A DNA stretch of 64,000 nucleotides from CBDFHV01 sp965247705 (GCA_965247705.1 CBDFHV010000082.1:124001-188000), one strand, 5' to 3'; numbered from the stretch's first letter, positions 1 through 8,924 are shown. Notes: a model not told the origin generated them from the letters alone. Program-made: numbers and translations.

Positions 1-90
1 GACGGCATGCACGTGGCCGGCCTGGTCTTCTTCATCGGCCCCGTTCTGTTCGAGTTTCGCCTGATCGCGACCGCAACCCGCGACGACTAG
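1..90 (+). CDS. C-terminal end of an unidentified protein (5' partial)
   Basis: The first 29 codons of the window are open in frame 1 and end at TAG. The peptide (DGMHVAGLVFFIGPVLFEF...) looks like a last membrane-embedded or amphipathic segment followed by a short polar tail ending in RDD. The next gene starts 13 bases downstream on the same strand, so the two may be co-transcribed. Too little is visible to name a family. Confidence 0.5.
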   Translation, partial: DGMHVAGLVFFIGPVLFEFRLIATATRDD

Positions 91-103
91 TGGCGGCCTT
101 TCC

Positions 104-864
104 GTGAGCGCCTGGGACCCCACCCAGTACCTGAAGTTCGCCGGGCCGAGGCTGCGGCCGGCCATGGATCTGGTTAACCGAGTGGAGGTGGAGGCGCCGG
201 CCAGCATCTACGATCTCGGATGCGGCACCGGTGCCCTGCCCGGCTTTTGACGGCCCGCTGGCCGGCGGCCACCGTGACCGGCGTGGATTCGTCTCCCGAC
301 ATGCTGTCCCGGGCGGACGAGCCGGGCGTGCGATGGCAACGGGCGGACCTGAACAACTGGACGCCGGAAATGCCCGCTGACCTGATCGTGTCCAACGCCG
401 CGCTCCAATGGCTCGGCGATCACGCGGCCCTGTTGCCGCGGCTTTTGGAAGCCCTGGCCCCCGATGGCGTTCTGGCCGTGCAGATGCCGTGCAACTTCGG
501 CCAGCCGTCCCATACGTCGATCGTGGCGGCGGCCGAGGAATCGGGACTGATGGAACTCGTCGTGCCTCACCTGCTGATCGACCCGGTGGCGGAATCGGGG
601 TTCTACTACGACTTGCTGGCGCCCTGCTGCGCGGACCTGGACATGTGGGAAACCGTGTACGTTCACCGCCTGGAAGGCGATCATCCGGTGGTGGAATGGA
701 CCAAGGGCACGGTCCTGGCACCGGTGCTTCAGGCCCTTTCCCCGGAGCAAGGCCAGCGGCTGCAAGCCGCCTACACGGCCCGGGTGGACGCCGCCTATCC
801 GCCCCGTGCCGATGGAGTCACCCTGTTCCCGTTCCGGCGTCTTTTCTTCGTCGCCCGACGGTGA
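104..864 (+). pseudogene. tam: trans-aconitate 2-methyltransferase, one-base frameshift
   Basis: SAM-dependent methyltransferase of the Tam family, which methylates trans-aconitate in the cytosol. The frame opens at GTG 104 with VSAWDPTQYLKFAGPRLRPA, the typical Tam N-terminus, and reaches the SAM-binding motif DLGCGTG. It then runs into TGA near 247. The following frame continues the family at once: RLLTARWPAATVTGVDSS, later DLIVSNAALQWL and a normal C-terminus ending at 864. One extra C in the run near 238-242 would restore a single protein of about 253 residues, the usual Tam length. So this is either a real pseudogene or a missed base; everything else looks intact. Confidence 0.8.
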
Positions 865-947
865 TTTAGACCACTCTTCACAGCTCCGCGAGGGCACCTG
901 AACCGAGCGGTCACCCTCCCCACATGTGCCTTATGCGGGAGAAGTCG

Positions 948-1778
948 ATGCGCACACTGATCATGTTCCTCGCCCTGGCGGCGACGGTTGCGGCCGGGCC
1001 GGCCGCGGCCCAGCCCAAGTCCGAGTTGTGGGATCGCTGGACGCCCCACGATGAGTCTTCGACCCTCGTGGTGGATCACACCCCCTGGGACCGGTTCCTG
1101 GACCGCTATGTCAGCACCGACGCCAACGGGGTCAACCTCGTGGACTATGGGACCGTGACGGCCGAGGACTTGAAGGCCCTACAAGCCTACCAGTCGAGCC
1201 TGTCGGCGGTGCCGGTCAGCCGGCTGAACCGGAACGCCCAGCGTGCCCTGTGGATCAACCTCTACAACGCGTTGACCGTGTCGGTGATACTGGACCACTA
1301 CCCCGTCGACACGATCATGGACATCGACATCTCGCCGGGCCTGTTCGCCAACGGCCCCTGGGGCCGCAAGCTGATCGCCGTCGACGGGACGGACGTCAGC
1401 CTCGACGATATCGAACACCGGATCCTTCGGCCCATCTGGAAGGACCCACGAGTCCACTACGCGGTCAACTGCGCATCCCTGGGCTGTCCCAACCTGCAGA
1501 AGAAAGCGTTCACGGCCGCCGCCGCGGACGCCATGTTGACCGCCGCCGCGGTTGAATTCGTTAACGACCCCCGCGGCGTGCGCTTCGAAGGCAACGACCT
1601 TATCGTGTCGAAGATCTACGACTGGTTCGAGGAGGATTTCGGCGGCAGCGAGGCCGGCGTGCTGGACCACGTGCGCACCTACGCCAACCCCGACCTGGCG
1701 GCACGCCTGAAGGGCCTCTCCGACTATGACGACGCGGGCTACAACTGGCGGCTCAACAACCCCCGCCCGTCCAACTGA
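948..1778 (+). CDS. DUF547 domain secreted protein
   Basis: About 276 residues with a cleavable signal peptide (MRTLIMFLALAATVAAGPAAA, then QPKSELW). The mature part matches the DUF547 family: WINLYNALTV near residue 105, then HYAVNCASLGCPNL, and a C-terminal segment with KIYDWFEEDF. The biochemical role of DUF547 is unknown; the conserved Asn and Cys suggest an enzyme. ATG 948 is preferred over 924 because GGGAGAAG lies 4-5 bases upstream and the signal peptide starts there. Its stop codon directly abuts the stop of the converging RlmI-like gene, leaving no intergenic space. Confidence 0.8.
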   Translation: MRTLIMFLALAATVAAGPAAAQPKSELWDRWTPHDESSTLVVDHTPWDRFLDRYVSTDANGVNLVDYGTVTAEDLKALQAYQSSLSAVPVSRLNRNAQRALWINLYNALTVSVILDHYPVDTIMDIDISPGLFANGPWGRKLIAVDGTDVSLDDIEHRILRPIWKDPRVHYAVNCASLGCPNLQKKAFTAAAADAMLTAAAVEFVNDPRGVRFEGNDLIVSKIYDWFEEDFGGSEAGVLDHVRTYANPDLAARLKGLSDYDDAGYNWRLNNPRPSN

Positions 1779-3002
1779 TCAATCCATCTGAAGGGTCAGC
1801 GTCGTCACGTAGGTGCTTTCCGGCAGGTGGGGATGGATCGGATGGTCGGGGCCGGCGCCGGACGCCCGCAGGATGCGTCCCGACCGTCCCGCCCCCCGAA
1901 AGCCCCGCGCCATCTCGGCCGCGAACGCCGCTCCGTCCACGTTGTGGGAGCATGAGGCGACGAACAGATACCCGCCCGGCGCCACCACCGCCGCCCCTAG
2001 ACGCGCCATCTTGCGATAGCCCCGCAGGCCCGGTTTCAGGTCCTTGCGGGATTTGACGAAGGCGGGCGGATCGGCAACGACAACGTCGAAGCGCTGCCCT
2101 TCCGCCGCCAGCCGCTCGAGCACGTCGAAGGCCGCCCCCCGCTCGAACACGCAGCGCGCGGCGACGCCTTGTGCCTCGGCGGACGTACGGGCGAGATCGA
2201 GGGCCGGCTGCGAACTGTCGACGAGAAGGGCCGACGCGGCGCCGCCATGGACCGCCGCCAGACCGAAGCCGCCGGTGTAGCAGTAGGCGTCGAGGACCGT
2301 CGCCCCGGCGGCCAAGCCGGCGACGAAGGCGCGGTTGTCCCGCTGGTCGAAGAACCAACCGCTCTTCTGGCCGTGCAACAGGTCGGCGAGGAAGCGGTAG
2401 GGCCCCTCGGCCACCGCTACCGGACCGTCCAGGCGGCCCTTCTCCTGGCGGACGAACGACTCCAGGGATTCAAGGCGGCGAAAGGCGCCATCGTTGCGCA
2501 CGACGATCTGGGCCGGCGACAGCAGACCGTCGAGTGCCGACAACGCCAGCGGTAGCAGCGCATCCATGCCGGCCGTCGCCGTCTGCACCACCAGCGCGTC
2601 GCCGAACCGGTCCACCACCAGGCCCGGCAGCCCGTCCGCCTCTCCATGGACCAGGCGGTAGAACGGCTCTGGGTACAGCCGCTCGCGGAGCGCCAACGCC
2701 CGCGCCAGCCGATTGGCGAGGTAGGCTTCGTCGATGATCGCGCCGGGCGCGGCGGACAGGAGGCGAAAGCAGATCAGGGTATGGGGATTGAAAGTGCCGA
2801 CGCCCAGGGGTTTGCCGTCCACCCGGCGCAGGGCGACCAGTCCGCCCGCCGCCAGCGCCTTGGCGCCCGGGTCCATGCGCACTTCATTGGCGTAGACCCA
2901 GGGATGACCGGCGGCAACCCGCCGGTCCCGCCCGCCCAGGAGGAAGACATCGGGGAGACTGTCGGAAGGCGCCGCGGCCGCCGCGGCGGGGATCATGTTC
3001 AC
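1779..3002 (-). CDS. class I rRNA large subunit methyltransferase, RlmI-like
   Basis: 407 residues with an N-terminal PUA-type RNA-binding region (GGRDRRVAAGHPWVYANEV, about residues 23-41) followed by a Rossmann methyltransferase. SAM motif I is VLDAYCYTGGFGLAA near residue 237, and motif IV is DVVVADPPAFVKSRKD. These are the marks of the RlmI/RlmK group that methylates 23S rRNA cytosine to m5C; the exact target base cannot be told from sequence. The start overlaps the end of the upstream gamma-glutamyltransferase gene by 4 bases, so the two are translationally coupled. The N-terminus is extended and alanine-rich (MNMIPAAAAAAPS). Confidence 0.85.
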   Translation of the reverse strand: MNMIPAAAAAAPSDSLPDVFLLGGRDRRVAAGHPWVYANEVRMDPGAKALAAGGLVALRRVDGKPLGVGTFNPHTLICFRLLSAAPGAIIDEAYLANRLARALALRERLYPEPFYRLVHGEADGLPGLVVDRFGDALVVQTATAGMDALLPLALSALDGLLSPAQIVVRNDGAFRRLESLESFVRQEKGRLDGPVAVAEGPYRFLADLLHGQKSGWFFDQRDNRAFVAGLAAGATVLDAYCYTGGFGLAAVHGGAASALLVDSSQPALDLARTSAEAQGVAARCVFERGAAFDVLERLAAEGQRFDVVVADPPAFVKSRKDLKPGLRGYRKMARLGAAVVAPGGYLFVASCSHNVDGAAFAAEMARGFRGAGRSGRILRASGAGPDHPIHPHLPESTYVTTLTLQMD

Positions 3003-4765
3003 GGGTCACCGATGGCGATGCCCTCGCGCCGCGGGTCGGCGCCACCTTCCAGGCCCCGCGGCGTCACCCGGATGCCATGGAGCCCGCTGGTCAGGGTCCT
3101 GATGTTGATCTTATGGCCAAGCGCATCCAGGGGCGCCTTGAGGGACGCCGCCGGGGTGCCTTCTTCCAAGTCCGTGGGGCCGTTGCGGTTAACGAAATGG
3201 GGCAGGCCGACCGCCGACTGCATGTCCATGCTCCAGTCGAGGACCGCGATCAGGGTTTTGGCCACGTAGCCGATGATGCGCGAGCCGCCGGGCGAGCCCA
3301 CCGCCATGACCACCTTGCCGCTGCCGTCAAGCACGATGGTCGGCGCCATGGAACTGCGGGGCCGCTTTCCCGGTTCGGCCCGATTGGCGATCAGCGCGCC
3401 ATCCTTCTCGGGGACGAAGGAGAAATCGGTCAACTGGTTGTTGAGCAGGAAGCCCCGGGTCATCAGGCGCGAGCCGAAGGCGCTTTCGACGCTGCTGGTC
3501 ATGCTGACCGCGTTGCCGTTCGCGTCGATAACACTCAAATGGGTCGTGGACAGCCCTTCCGGTCCCTCATGCGCGGCCCGGGGTCCGGAAGACGTGGTGC
3601 CGGGCATGCCCGGCAGGGCCCGGCCGATGGTGCCGTCGGCGGCGATCTCGCTCGCCCGCAAGCTCAGATAGCCGGGGTCCAGCATGCCGTCCGTGGGTAC
3701 CGGCACGAACTCCGGGTCGGCGATGTAGGTGTTGCGGTCGGCGAAGGCGATGCGGCTGGCCTCGGCGATCAGGTGGACCGCCGCCGCGCTCACGGGCTTC
3801 AAGGCCGCCAAGTCGAAATCCTGCAACAAGCCGATGGTCTGAAGGGTGGTGATGCCGCCGGAGGACGGCGGCGGCATGCCGCAGACCAACCACATCCGGT
3901 ATAACAGGCATACCGGGTCGCGCTTCACCGCCCGATAGGAGGCCATGTCCGCCACCGTCATGCCGGAAGGGTTGCGAGGCGCGCCAACGGCGGTGGCGAC
4001 GATGTCCCTGGCGATCGGTCCCTCGTATAAGGCGCCGGCCCCATCGCGGGCGATCGTGCGCAAGGTCGCCGCCAGGCCTGGGTTGCGGAGCCGCGTTCCC
4101 ACCTCGAGCGGCTTTCCAGCGGCGTCGTGGAAATAGGCGGCGGTGGGTTTGAACGTTTTCAGATGCTTATCCCGGGCGATGAGGTCGTGGAGTCGGGGCG
4201 AGACGGCAAAGCCCGCTTGGGCCAACCCTATGGCCGGCTCGAACAAGCGCGCCCAGGGCAGGCTTCCGTGCTCACGATGGGCCATCTCCAGCATCCGCAG
4301 AAGACCCGGGACGCCCACCGACAGGCCGCCCACCACCGCGTCGAAGAATTTGCGCGGCTTGCCCGCCGGATCGAGGAACATGTCCGCCCGGGCCGAGGCC
4401 GGGGCCACCTCGCGCCCGTCGTAGGCAGCGATCTCGCCCGTTCCGGCCGCGTAGTGGAGCATGAAGCCGCCGCCGCCGATGCCGGAGGATTGGGGCTCCA
4501 CCAGGGTCAGTACCATCTGGGCGGCGATGGCCGCGTCCACGGCGCTGCCGCCGGCGCGAAGGATCTCCAGGCCGGCCTCGGCGGCAAGGGGGTTGGCCGC
4601 GGCAATCATGTACCGGGCGCCTTCGCTGACCGCGCGGGCCGCTGCGCCCGGCCCGCCGGCCGCGGTGTCGATCCGTGGGACAGGCGGCGGCACACAGCCG
4701 AGAACGGCCATGCACAAGATGAGCCCCGCCAGGACTCCCAGCGGCCCGTTCGTTCGCCGTCTCAT
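2999..4765 (-). CDS. ggt: gamma-glutamyltransferase, periplasmic lipoprotein
   Basis: 588 residues. It transfers or hydrolyses the gamma-glutamyl group of glutathione in the periplasm. The protein starts with a lipoprotein signal (lipobox AVLGC, Cys about residue 24). The large-subunit part has SAVDAAIAAQMVLTLVEP and the SSGIGGGGFM glycine loop. The autoprocessing Thr, which becomes the N-terminal nucleophile of the small subunit, is in GLSTTHLSVID near residue 404. Downstream are the small-subunit motifs SMTSSVES, the oxyanion-loop region PRSSMAPTI and GSPGG. Length fits the family. It is the first gene of a two-gene leftward operon with the RlmI-like gene. Confidence 0.9.
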   Translation of the reverse strand: MRRRTNGPLGVLAGLILCMAVLGCVPPPVPRIDTAAGGPGAAARAVSEGARYMIAAANPLAAEAGLEILRAGGSAVDAAIAAQMVLTLVEPQSSGIGGGGFMLHYAAGTGEIAAYDGREVAPASARADMFLDPAGKPRKFFDAVVGGLSVGVPGLLRMLEMAHREHGSLPWARLFEPAIGLAQAGFAVSPRLHDLIARDKHLKTFKPTAAYFHDAAGKPLEVGTRLRNPGLAATLRTIARDGAGALYEGPIARDIVATAVGAPRNPSGMTVADMASYRAVKRDPVCLLYRMWLVCGMPPPSSGGITTLQTIGLLQDFDLAALKPVSAAAVHLIAEASRIAFADRNTYIADPEFVPVPTDGMLDPGYLSLRASEIAADGTIGRALPGMPGTTSSGPRAAHEGPEGLSTTHLSVIDANGNAVSMTSSVESAFGSRLMTRGFLLNNQLTDFSFVPEKDGALIANRAEPGKRPRSSMAPTIVLDGSGKVVMAVGSPGGSRIIGYVAKTLIAVLDWSMDMQSAVGLPHFVNRNGPTDLEEGTPAASLKAPLDALGHKINIRTLTSGLHGIRVTPRGLEGGADPRREGIAIGDP

Positions 4766-4992
4766 ACGTCGATCATCCTTCCAAGGGATTGCCCGTCATC
4801 CTAACCCGTGCCGCGGCCGCGAGGGGATCACAAAGCAGCGGGCGATCCGGGCCCTCGACCGGGCTTGACCTCTGTTGTGGTAGCGGGCAAGCCTAAACGA
4901 CGCTTTGAGGTCTATATCGGACAGGTGGCACCCATGCCACGTCAGACTGAGTTCATCCGGCCCGTGCTGGACTATCGGTAGGCGGCCGCGAC

Positions 4993-5148
4993 TTGGAGGA
5001 CCCGACGCACTGGGCCCGGCCTCTGTGGGTCGTCTGGTTGCTGATCCTGTTTGTCGGGATCGCCTTCTGGGCGTTCCGGCCCAAGAATCGACGGCGCTTC
5101 AAGGAGGACGAGGACGAACCGGGCGCCGACTCATCGTCTAATCCGTGA
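4993..5148 (+). CDS. small CcoQ/FixQ-like membrane protein
   Basis: A 51-residue frame starting at TTG 4993. It has one membrane segment (PLWVVWLLILFVGIAFWAF) followed by a positive patch (RPKNRRRFKEDEDE) and an acidic tail. This is the layout of CcoQ/FixQ, the small subunit of cbb3-type cytochrome oxidase, including the 'W-A-(Y/F)-x-P-x-x-(K/R)-x-x-F' signature after the helix. No ccoNOP genes are nearby, no clear ribosome site is visible and the start is weak. It overlaps the end of the converging protease gene by 11 bases. It could be a relic or an unrelated single-pass protein. The 227 bases upstream (4766-4992) hold no other gene I can see. Confidence 0.4.
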   Translation: MEDPTHWARPLWVVWLLILFVGIAFWAFRPKNRRRFKEDEDEPGADSSSNP

Positions 5149-6634
5149 CCAGCTTCACCGTCCGGCCCGGTGTCAGCCGCGCGGTTGGCCGCAGACCGTT
5201 CAGGACCAGAAACCATTCCCGTCGATAGGTCTCGAACGGCAGGGTATCGGCGAGGGAGTCCACCGTGTCGCCCCGCCCCACGGAGGCGATCCGCAGGCGC
5301 AAGGGCTTGATTGCCAGCGCCTCGACCGCGGCGAGCCGTCGAAAGCTGAAGGTGGTTCGCTGGAAGGCGGTGAGGTAGCGCCCCGTCACCTGGCGCGGGG
5401 TGATGAAGAGCAGCCGATAGATACGCTCCGGCCCGCCGCGCAGGGCCACGAACCGTGCGTCCCGGGGGCCCTTGTTGCCGCCCAGGCTCGCCCGGCCCGT
5501 GGCGCTGGCGAGGCCATTGACGTCGACCCGTTCCACGTCGGCCAGGTTCAGCCGCGGCGCCCACATCCGGGTCAGATAGGCGGCCATGTCCTTGTTCGCC
5601 CGGGCGTCATTGGCCGGCGCCAAGTCGAAGACGATCAGCGCTTCGTCGGGTCCCCGGGCCACCACCTGGGTGCGGCCGTTGAACATGAAGAACCCAGGCG
5701 GAACCTCGAAGCGGATGCCCAGGTCCGGATGGGCGAACTGCCGGCCCCGGCGCACGCCGGCCTTGGGGTCGTCGCCGAAGACCATGCCGTCGATCAGGGA
5801 CAGATAGCGATCCCGGTTGCGCCGTGGCTGGCCCGCGGGGCGCACCCGCGCCAGTTCCATGGCCTGGCGGACCCGGTCAATGGTGCGCGGGTGGGTCGAC
5901 ATGATGTTGTACTGGTCGACGGCGCCGGGTCGTCCCGCGAGGGCGGCGTGAAGCTCGCCGTGCTGCTGCATTTTGGCAAGGAAGCTGGTCATGGCCGTGG
6001 GGTCATAGCCGGCCCGCGCCAGGTAGCGGATGCCCAGCTTGTCCGCCTCCAGTTCCTGCTCACGGGAATAGCTTTGAAGCCATGCCTGGGCGCCGAACGA
6101 GGCGAGCTGGCCCACATCCGCCGGCACCCCGTAGGCGCTGCCGAGAACGCCGAGCAGGGTAAGGCCGATATTGGCCGCCACGGCCTGGCTGTAGCGCTGG
6201 GCAGAATGCCGGGCCGCGATGTGACCGATCTCGTGGGCCAGCACGCCGGCGATCTCGGCCTCGTCCTCGGCCAGGGCCATCAGCCCGCGGGAGATGTGGA
6301 CGTAGCCGCCCGGCAGGGCGAAGGCGTTCACCGTGTCGTCGTTGAGGACCGTGAAGCTGAACGGCAGGCCCGGCATCTCCGACAACCGGCCCAGGGACTG
6401 GCCGATGCGATTGACGTAGGCAGCGAGGTCCCTGTCGCCGTACGTGCCGCCGAACTGCTTGACCAGCTTGGGGTGCTCCTCGCGCCCCACCGCCAGTTCC
6501 TTGTCCGGCGACATGAAAGCGGTAAACGTCTGCTCCCCGGTGGCCGGATTGACCGTACAGCCGCCCAACGCCAGCAGCGGCAGGCAGCAGGCGAGGAAGC
6601 GAAAGAGGAACGGGGAGGGGACGTGGCGGGTCAT
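5138..6634 (-). CDS. M48 family metalloprotease lipoprotein (BepA/LoiP type)
   Basis: Periplasmic zinc protease, probably in envelope quality control. A lipoprotein signal (FLACCLPLLALGGC, lipobox LGGC) precedes the M48 core: the zinc motif HEIGH (in VLAHEIGHIAARHS, about residue 133), the downstream ExxAD (EQELEADKLG) and the STHP motif with HPRT. The C-terminal region beyond residue 330 is longer than the bare protease. It ends in a LysM-like stretch (VGRGDTVDSLADTLPF...GRTVKL) that may bind peptidoglycan. ATG 6634 is chosen because it gives the proper signal peptide; an upstream TTG overlapping the nuclease stop codon is less likely. Confidence 0.85.
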   Translation of the reverse strand: MTRHVPSPFLFRFLACCLPLLALGGCTVNPATGEQTFTAFMSPDKELAVGREEHPKLVKQFGGTYGDRDLAAYVNRIGQSLGRLSEMPGLPFSFTVLNDDTVNAFALPGGYVHISRGLMALAEDEAEIAGVLAHEIGHIAARHSAQRYSQAVAANIGLTLLGVLGSAYGVPADVGQLASFGAQAWLQSYSREQELEADKLGIRYLARAGYDPTAMTSFLAKMQQHGELHAALAGRPGAVDQYNIMSTHPRTIDRVRQAMELARVRPAGQPRRNRDRYLSLIDGMVFGDDPKAGVRRGRQFAHPDLGIRFEVPPGFFMFNGRTQVVARGPDEALIVFDLAPANDARANKDMAAYLTRMWAPRLNLADVERVDVNGLASATGRASLGGNKGPRDARFVALRGGPERIYRLLFITPRQVTGRYLTAFQRTTFSFRRLAAVEALAIKPLRLRIASVGRGDTVDSLADTLPFETYRREWFLVLNGLRPTARLTPGRTVKLVTD

Positions 6635-6681
6635 GGCGGTCGGATTATGGTTCGACGGCTCGAAGGCGACAAGACGGCCGG

Positions 6682-7560
6682 TCAACGATCCAGAAACTCA
6701 ATCTGTTCCGGATGGGTGGTTTCGATGAGAGGGCCGTTGAAGTTCCTCAGCCAGCCGCGCACCCGCAACGCTCGGCCCTTCAGGTCGAGGGGGTCCAACC
6801 CGGCTTGCCGATACAGGCGCCGGGCGCCGGACTCCATGGTGATGGTGAAGTCCTGGCGCCAGTCGGCGCCGAAGTTCAAGTAGACCCGCCCCCGCACCCG
6901 CGCCGCGTCCAGCACCGTGCCCTCCACCAGCTGAAACGTGTTGAGGTGATCGCCCGCCTGGCCGTGATCGCGAACGGCGTAGAAAGGGTGGGACCAGATG
7001 CCGGCGTCCGCGTTCCGCGCCTGGCCCTCGAGCGCCAGCATCTCCGCGACGCAGGACCGGTTGTCCGAGAAGCTGTAGACCCGAGCCATACCGGCGCTCA
7101 GCATGGCGCCCTGGATCCAGGTCCCCGGTTCCAAATCGTGGAGGTGGGCCAGGCGGCGCCCGTGACGGTCCATGCGCGCGCCCCCATAGGACAAGCGCAC
7201 GGTACGATTCAGGGTCAGGCGCTCCAGCGCCGCCTTCGATTCGGCCGCCAGGGGCCACGGGCGAAAGCCCTTGCGTCCCAGGGGCAGCTTCGGCGCCTGA
7301 AGGCCCACCAGCCGCACCTCCATCGCCCCGTCGACGGCTCGGTCCAAAAGCACCGTATCCCCGTCCACCACCGCCCTTACGATGGCGGTCTCGCCCGGTT
7401 CCAGGGCGCATTCGGCCGCCGCCGGGGCGGCCAACGCCACAAGCGCGGCGAAAACCGCGCTCCTTGCGTCGACCCGCCCGACCCTTAAGATGCGAACCGA
7501 CGGCGAATCCGGCGAGGGGTGACGGGCAATGTCATGGGCATCGACGCGGGCGGCGGCCAT
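6682..7560 (-). CDS. secreted thermonuclease-like (SNase) protein
   Basis: Contains a staphylococcal-nuclease fold: AIVRAVVDGDTVLLD, EVRLVGLQAPKL, the DRHGRRLAHL segment, and AGMARVYSF, the order of SNase-family motifs. The family usually has Arg at 'G-x-D-x-P'; here GLQAPKLP replaces the catalytic 'GIDAPE', so activity is doubtful. A signal peptide is visible (SAVFAALVALAAPAAAEC). The C-terminal half (FQLVEGTVLDAARVRGRVYLNFG...) resembles an OB-type domain often found after SNase domains. The start is uncertain: the only good ATG (7560) lies inside the 5' end of the divergent PagL-like gene, so the two genes overlap by about 32 bases. The M48 gene lies 47 bases downstream. Confidence 0.65.
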   Translation of the reverse strand: MAAARVDAHDIARHPSPDSPSVRILRVGRVDARSAVFAALVALAAPAAAECALEPGETAIVRAVVDGDTVLLDRAVDGAMEVRLVGLQAPKLPLGRKGFRPWPLAAESKAALERLTLNRTVRLSYGGARMDRHGRRLAHLHDLEPGTWIQGAMLSAGMARVYSFSDNRSCVAEMLALEGQARNADAGIWSHPFYAVRDHGQAGDHLNTFQLVEGTVLDAARVRGRVYLNFGADWRQDFTITMESGARRLYRQAGLDPLDLKGRALRVRGWLRNFNGPLIETTHPEQIEFLDR

Positions 7561-8053
7561 GGCCGCGAGCCTGCTGGGCGCGGTTCTCGGGGGCGGCACC
7601 GCGGCGAAGGCCGACGATCCGGCCTTCATTTCATTCGCCGCCGGGTACTTCGATTGGAACCGGCAGAAGAACGAAGCGGCGGAGTTCCGCCTCGAGTTTC
7701 GGTCCCCGGAAAAATTCCTGTGGATTTTCAAGCCTCTGGGCGGGCTCATGGGCACCTCCGACGGGGGATTCTATGTCTTCGCCGGCGTCGGCATCGACGT
7801 CTATCTGGGCCGGCGGGTGGTCGTCACCCCCAGTTTCGCCCCCGGCTACTACCGGGAAGGCAGCGGCCTGGATCTGGGCCATGAGCTCGAATTCCGCTCC
7901 CAGCTCGAGGTCGCCTGGCGCTTCGACGACCGCTCGCGCCTTGGAGTCGCCATCTCCCACATGTCCAACGCCAGCATCGGCGACACCAACCCGGGCACCG
8001 AATCGGCGATGCTGTATTACTCGATTCCCATCTCCAAACCGTTCGGCAAGTAA
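7529..8053 (+). CDS. lipid A 3-O-deacylase, PagL-like outer-membrane protein
   Basis: 174 residues: a signal peptide (cleaved about AKA-DDP), then alternating aromatic strands of a small outer-membrane beta-barrel. The C-terminal signature HMSNASIGDTNPGTE carries the PagL catalytic His, Ser (two residues later) and Glu exactly 14 residues after the His, as in Pseudomonas PagL (H126, S128, E140). The expected role is removal of the 3-O acyl chain of lipid A in the outer membrane. ATG 7529 follows GAGGGGTGACGGGCA, a good ribosome site. It is transcribed away from the nuclease gene and converges with the VOC gene. Confidence 0.8.
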   Translation: MSWASTRAAAMAASLLGAVLGGGTAAKADDPAFISFAAGYFDWNRQKNEAAEFRLEFRSPEKFLWIFKPLGGLMGTSDGGFYVFAGVGIDVYLGRRVVVTPSFAPGYYREGSGLDLGHELEFRSQLEVAWRFDDRSRLGVAISHMSNASIGDTNPGTESAMLYYSIPISKPFGK

Positions 8054-8066
8054 ACCCGCGACACGC

Positions 8067-8087
8067 GGGCCGGTCTGAGACCCGCCC
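8067..8087. repeat. REP-like palindrome, copy 1
   Basis: A 21-base imperfect dyad (GGGCCGGTCTGAGACCCGCC and one more base) 14 bases after the pagL-like stop and before the converging VOC stop. It matches the perfect dyad at 10198-10218. By position it may act as a two-way terminator, although no T-run follows. Confidence 0.5.
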
Positions 8088-8099
8088 GCCTCCCACTCG

Positions 8100-8585
8100 T
8101 TAGGCAGGGACCTTTGATTCCTGCCAGGCCGCCAGCGCCGCCTGGGCTTCTTGCCGCAGGGCCGCCGGGTCCTGATCCGGGGTACCCGTCTGGGCCGTCA
8201 GTTCGACGACGTAGCCGTTGGGATCGCGGAAATAGATCGACTCGATAAAGCCGTGGTCGGAGATGCCGCGCACGTCCATGCCCGCCGCACGGCCCTTCTT
8301 GAACATGGCCTGCAGGTCGTCAGGGCTCACCTCGACGGCGATATGGAGGTCGAAGTCGTGCTGGTCCTTGAACTCGAAAGGCCGGTCGGGGGCCTCGAAG
8401 AAGGCCAGGAAGGAGCCGTCGTCCATCTGGTAGAAGCTGTGCAAAACGCCCGTCGCGCGACCGGTCATGGTGGTGTTGATGGCGAACGCCCGGGCCAGGG
8501 GGAGGCCCAGGAAGTCCTCGTAGAACTTCCGCGTCGCTTCCGAATCCCGGCATCGATAGGCGTTGTGGTGCAGTCCCTTGATCAT
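8100..8585 (-). CDS. VOC family (glyoxalase/extradiol dioxygenase-like) protein
   Basis: 161 residues with the two beta-alpha-beta-beta-beta modules of the vicinal oxygen chelate fold. Likely metal ligands are His in GLHHNAYRC near the start, His in FDLHIAVEV near residue 83 and Glu in DPNGYVVELTA near residue 132, the usual H-H-E triad. The segments ATRKFYEDFLGLPLARAF and IYFRDPNGYVVEL are typical of small catechol 2,3-dioxygenase-like members, but the substrate is unknown. The ribosome site GGAGAAGGATC precedes the ATG. It stands alone, upstream of an AT-rich repeat region. Confidence 0.8.
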   Translation of the reverse strand: MIKGLHHNAYRCRDSEATRKFYEDFLGLPLARAFAINTTMTGRATGVLHSFYQMDDGSFLAFFEAPDRPFEFKDQHDFDLHIAVEVSPDDLQAMFKKGRAAGMDVRGISDHGFIESIYFRDPNGYVVELTAQTGTPDQDPAALRQEAQAALAAWQESKVPA

Positions 8586-8690
8586 GATCCTTCTCCCCGT
8601 GCGTGCCTTGGAAAAGCCAGTCCGCTAACAATTGGGCAGCCGGGCGCGCCAATCAAGGCCTTCAGGACGGATGGCAGGCGGAAGAAAATG

Positions 8691-8924
8691 AACCATCGAG
8701 GCACAGAGGCACAGAGAAAAGTAAGTACGCAACTTTCATAGGACATAATATACGCCTCGCGTAAATAGAATAAAAAAATTATCCACAGAAAATACAGAGA
8801 ATTCACAGAGAGATTTAATATTTCTTGCGCGAAGCGCAGTCAATTTTCTCTGTGTCCATCTCTGTGTTCTCTGTGCTCTCAGTGGTTTTTTTCTTTTCCT
8901 CTGTGTCTCTGTGCCTCTGTGGTT
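8691..8924. repeat. AT-rich ACAGAG-type inverted repeat element
   Basis: This occupies the gene-free gap 8586-8960. The left arm (8691-8720) reads as repeats of GGCACAGAG. The right arm (about 8840-8924) is its reverse complement with many TCTCTGTG units, so the two outer ends form an inverted repeat starting AACCA. Between the arms is a low-GC centre with a TGCGC-GAA-GCGCA hairpin at 8826-8838 and further direct CACAGA units. No credible gene is present. Such CACAGAGG arrays are dispersed repeats in many GC-rich genomes; I cannot assign a mobilising enzyme. Confidence 0.7.

Noticed and set aside
8691..8924. ACAGAG units as a CRISPR array
   Set aside because: Units are too short and irregular, there are no unique spacers of constant length and no cas genes.
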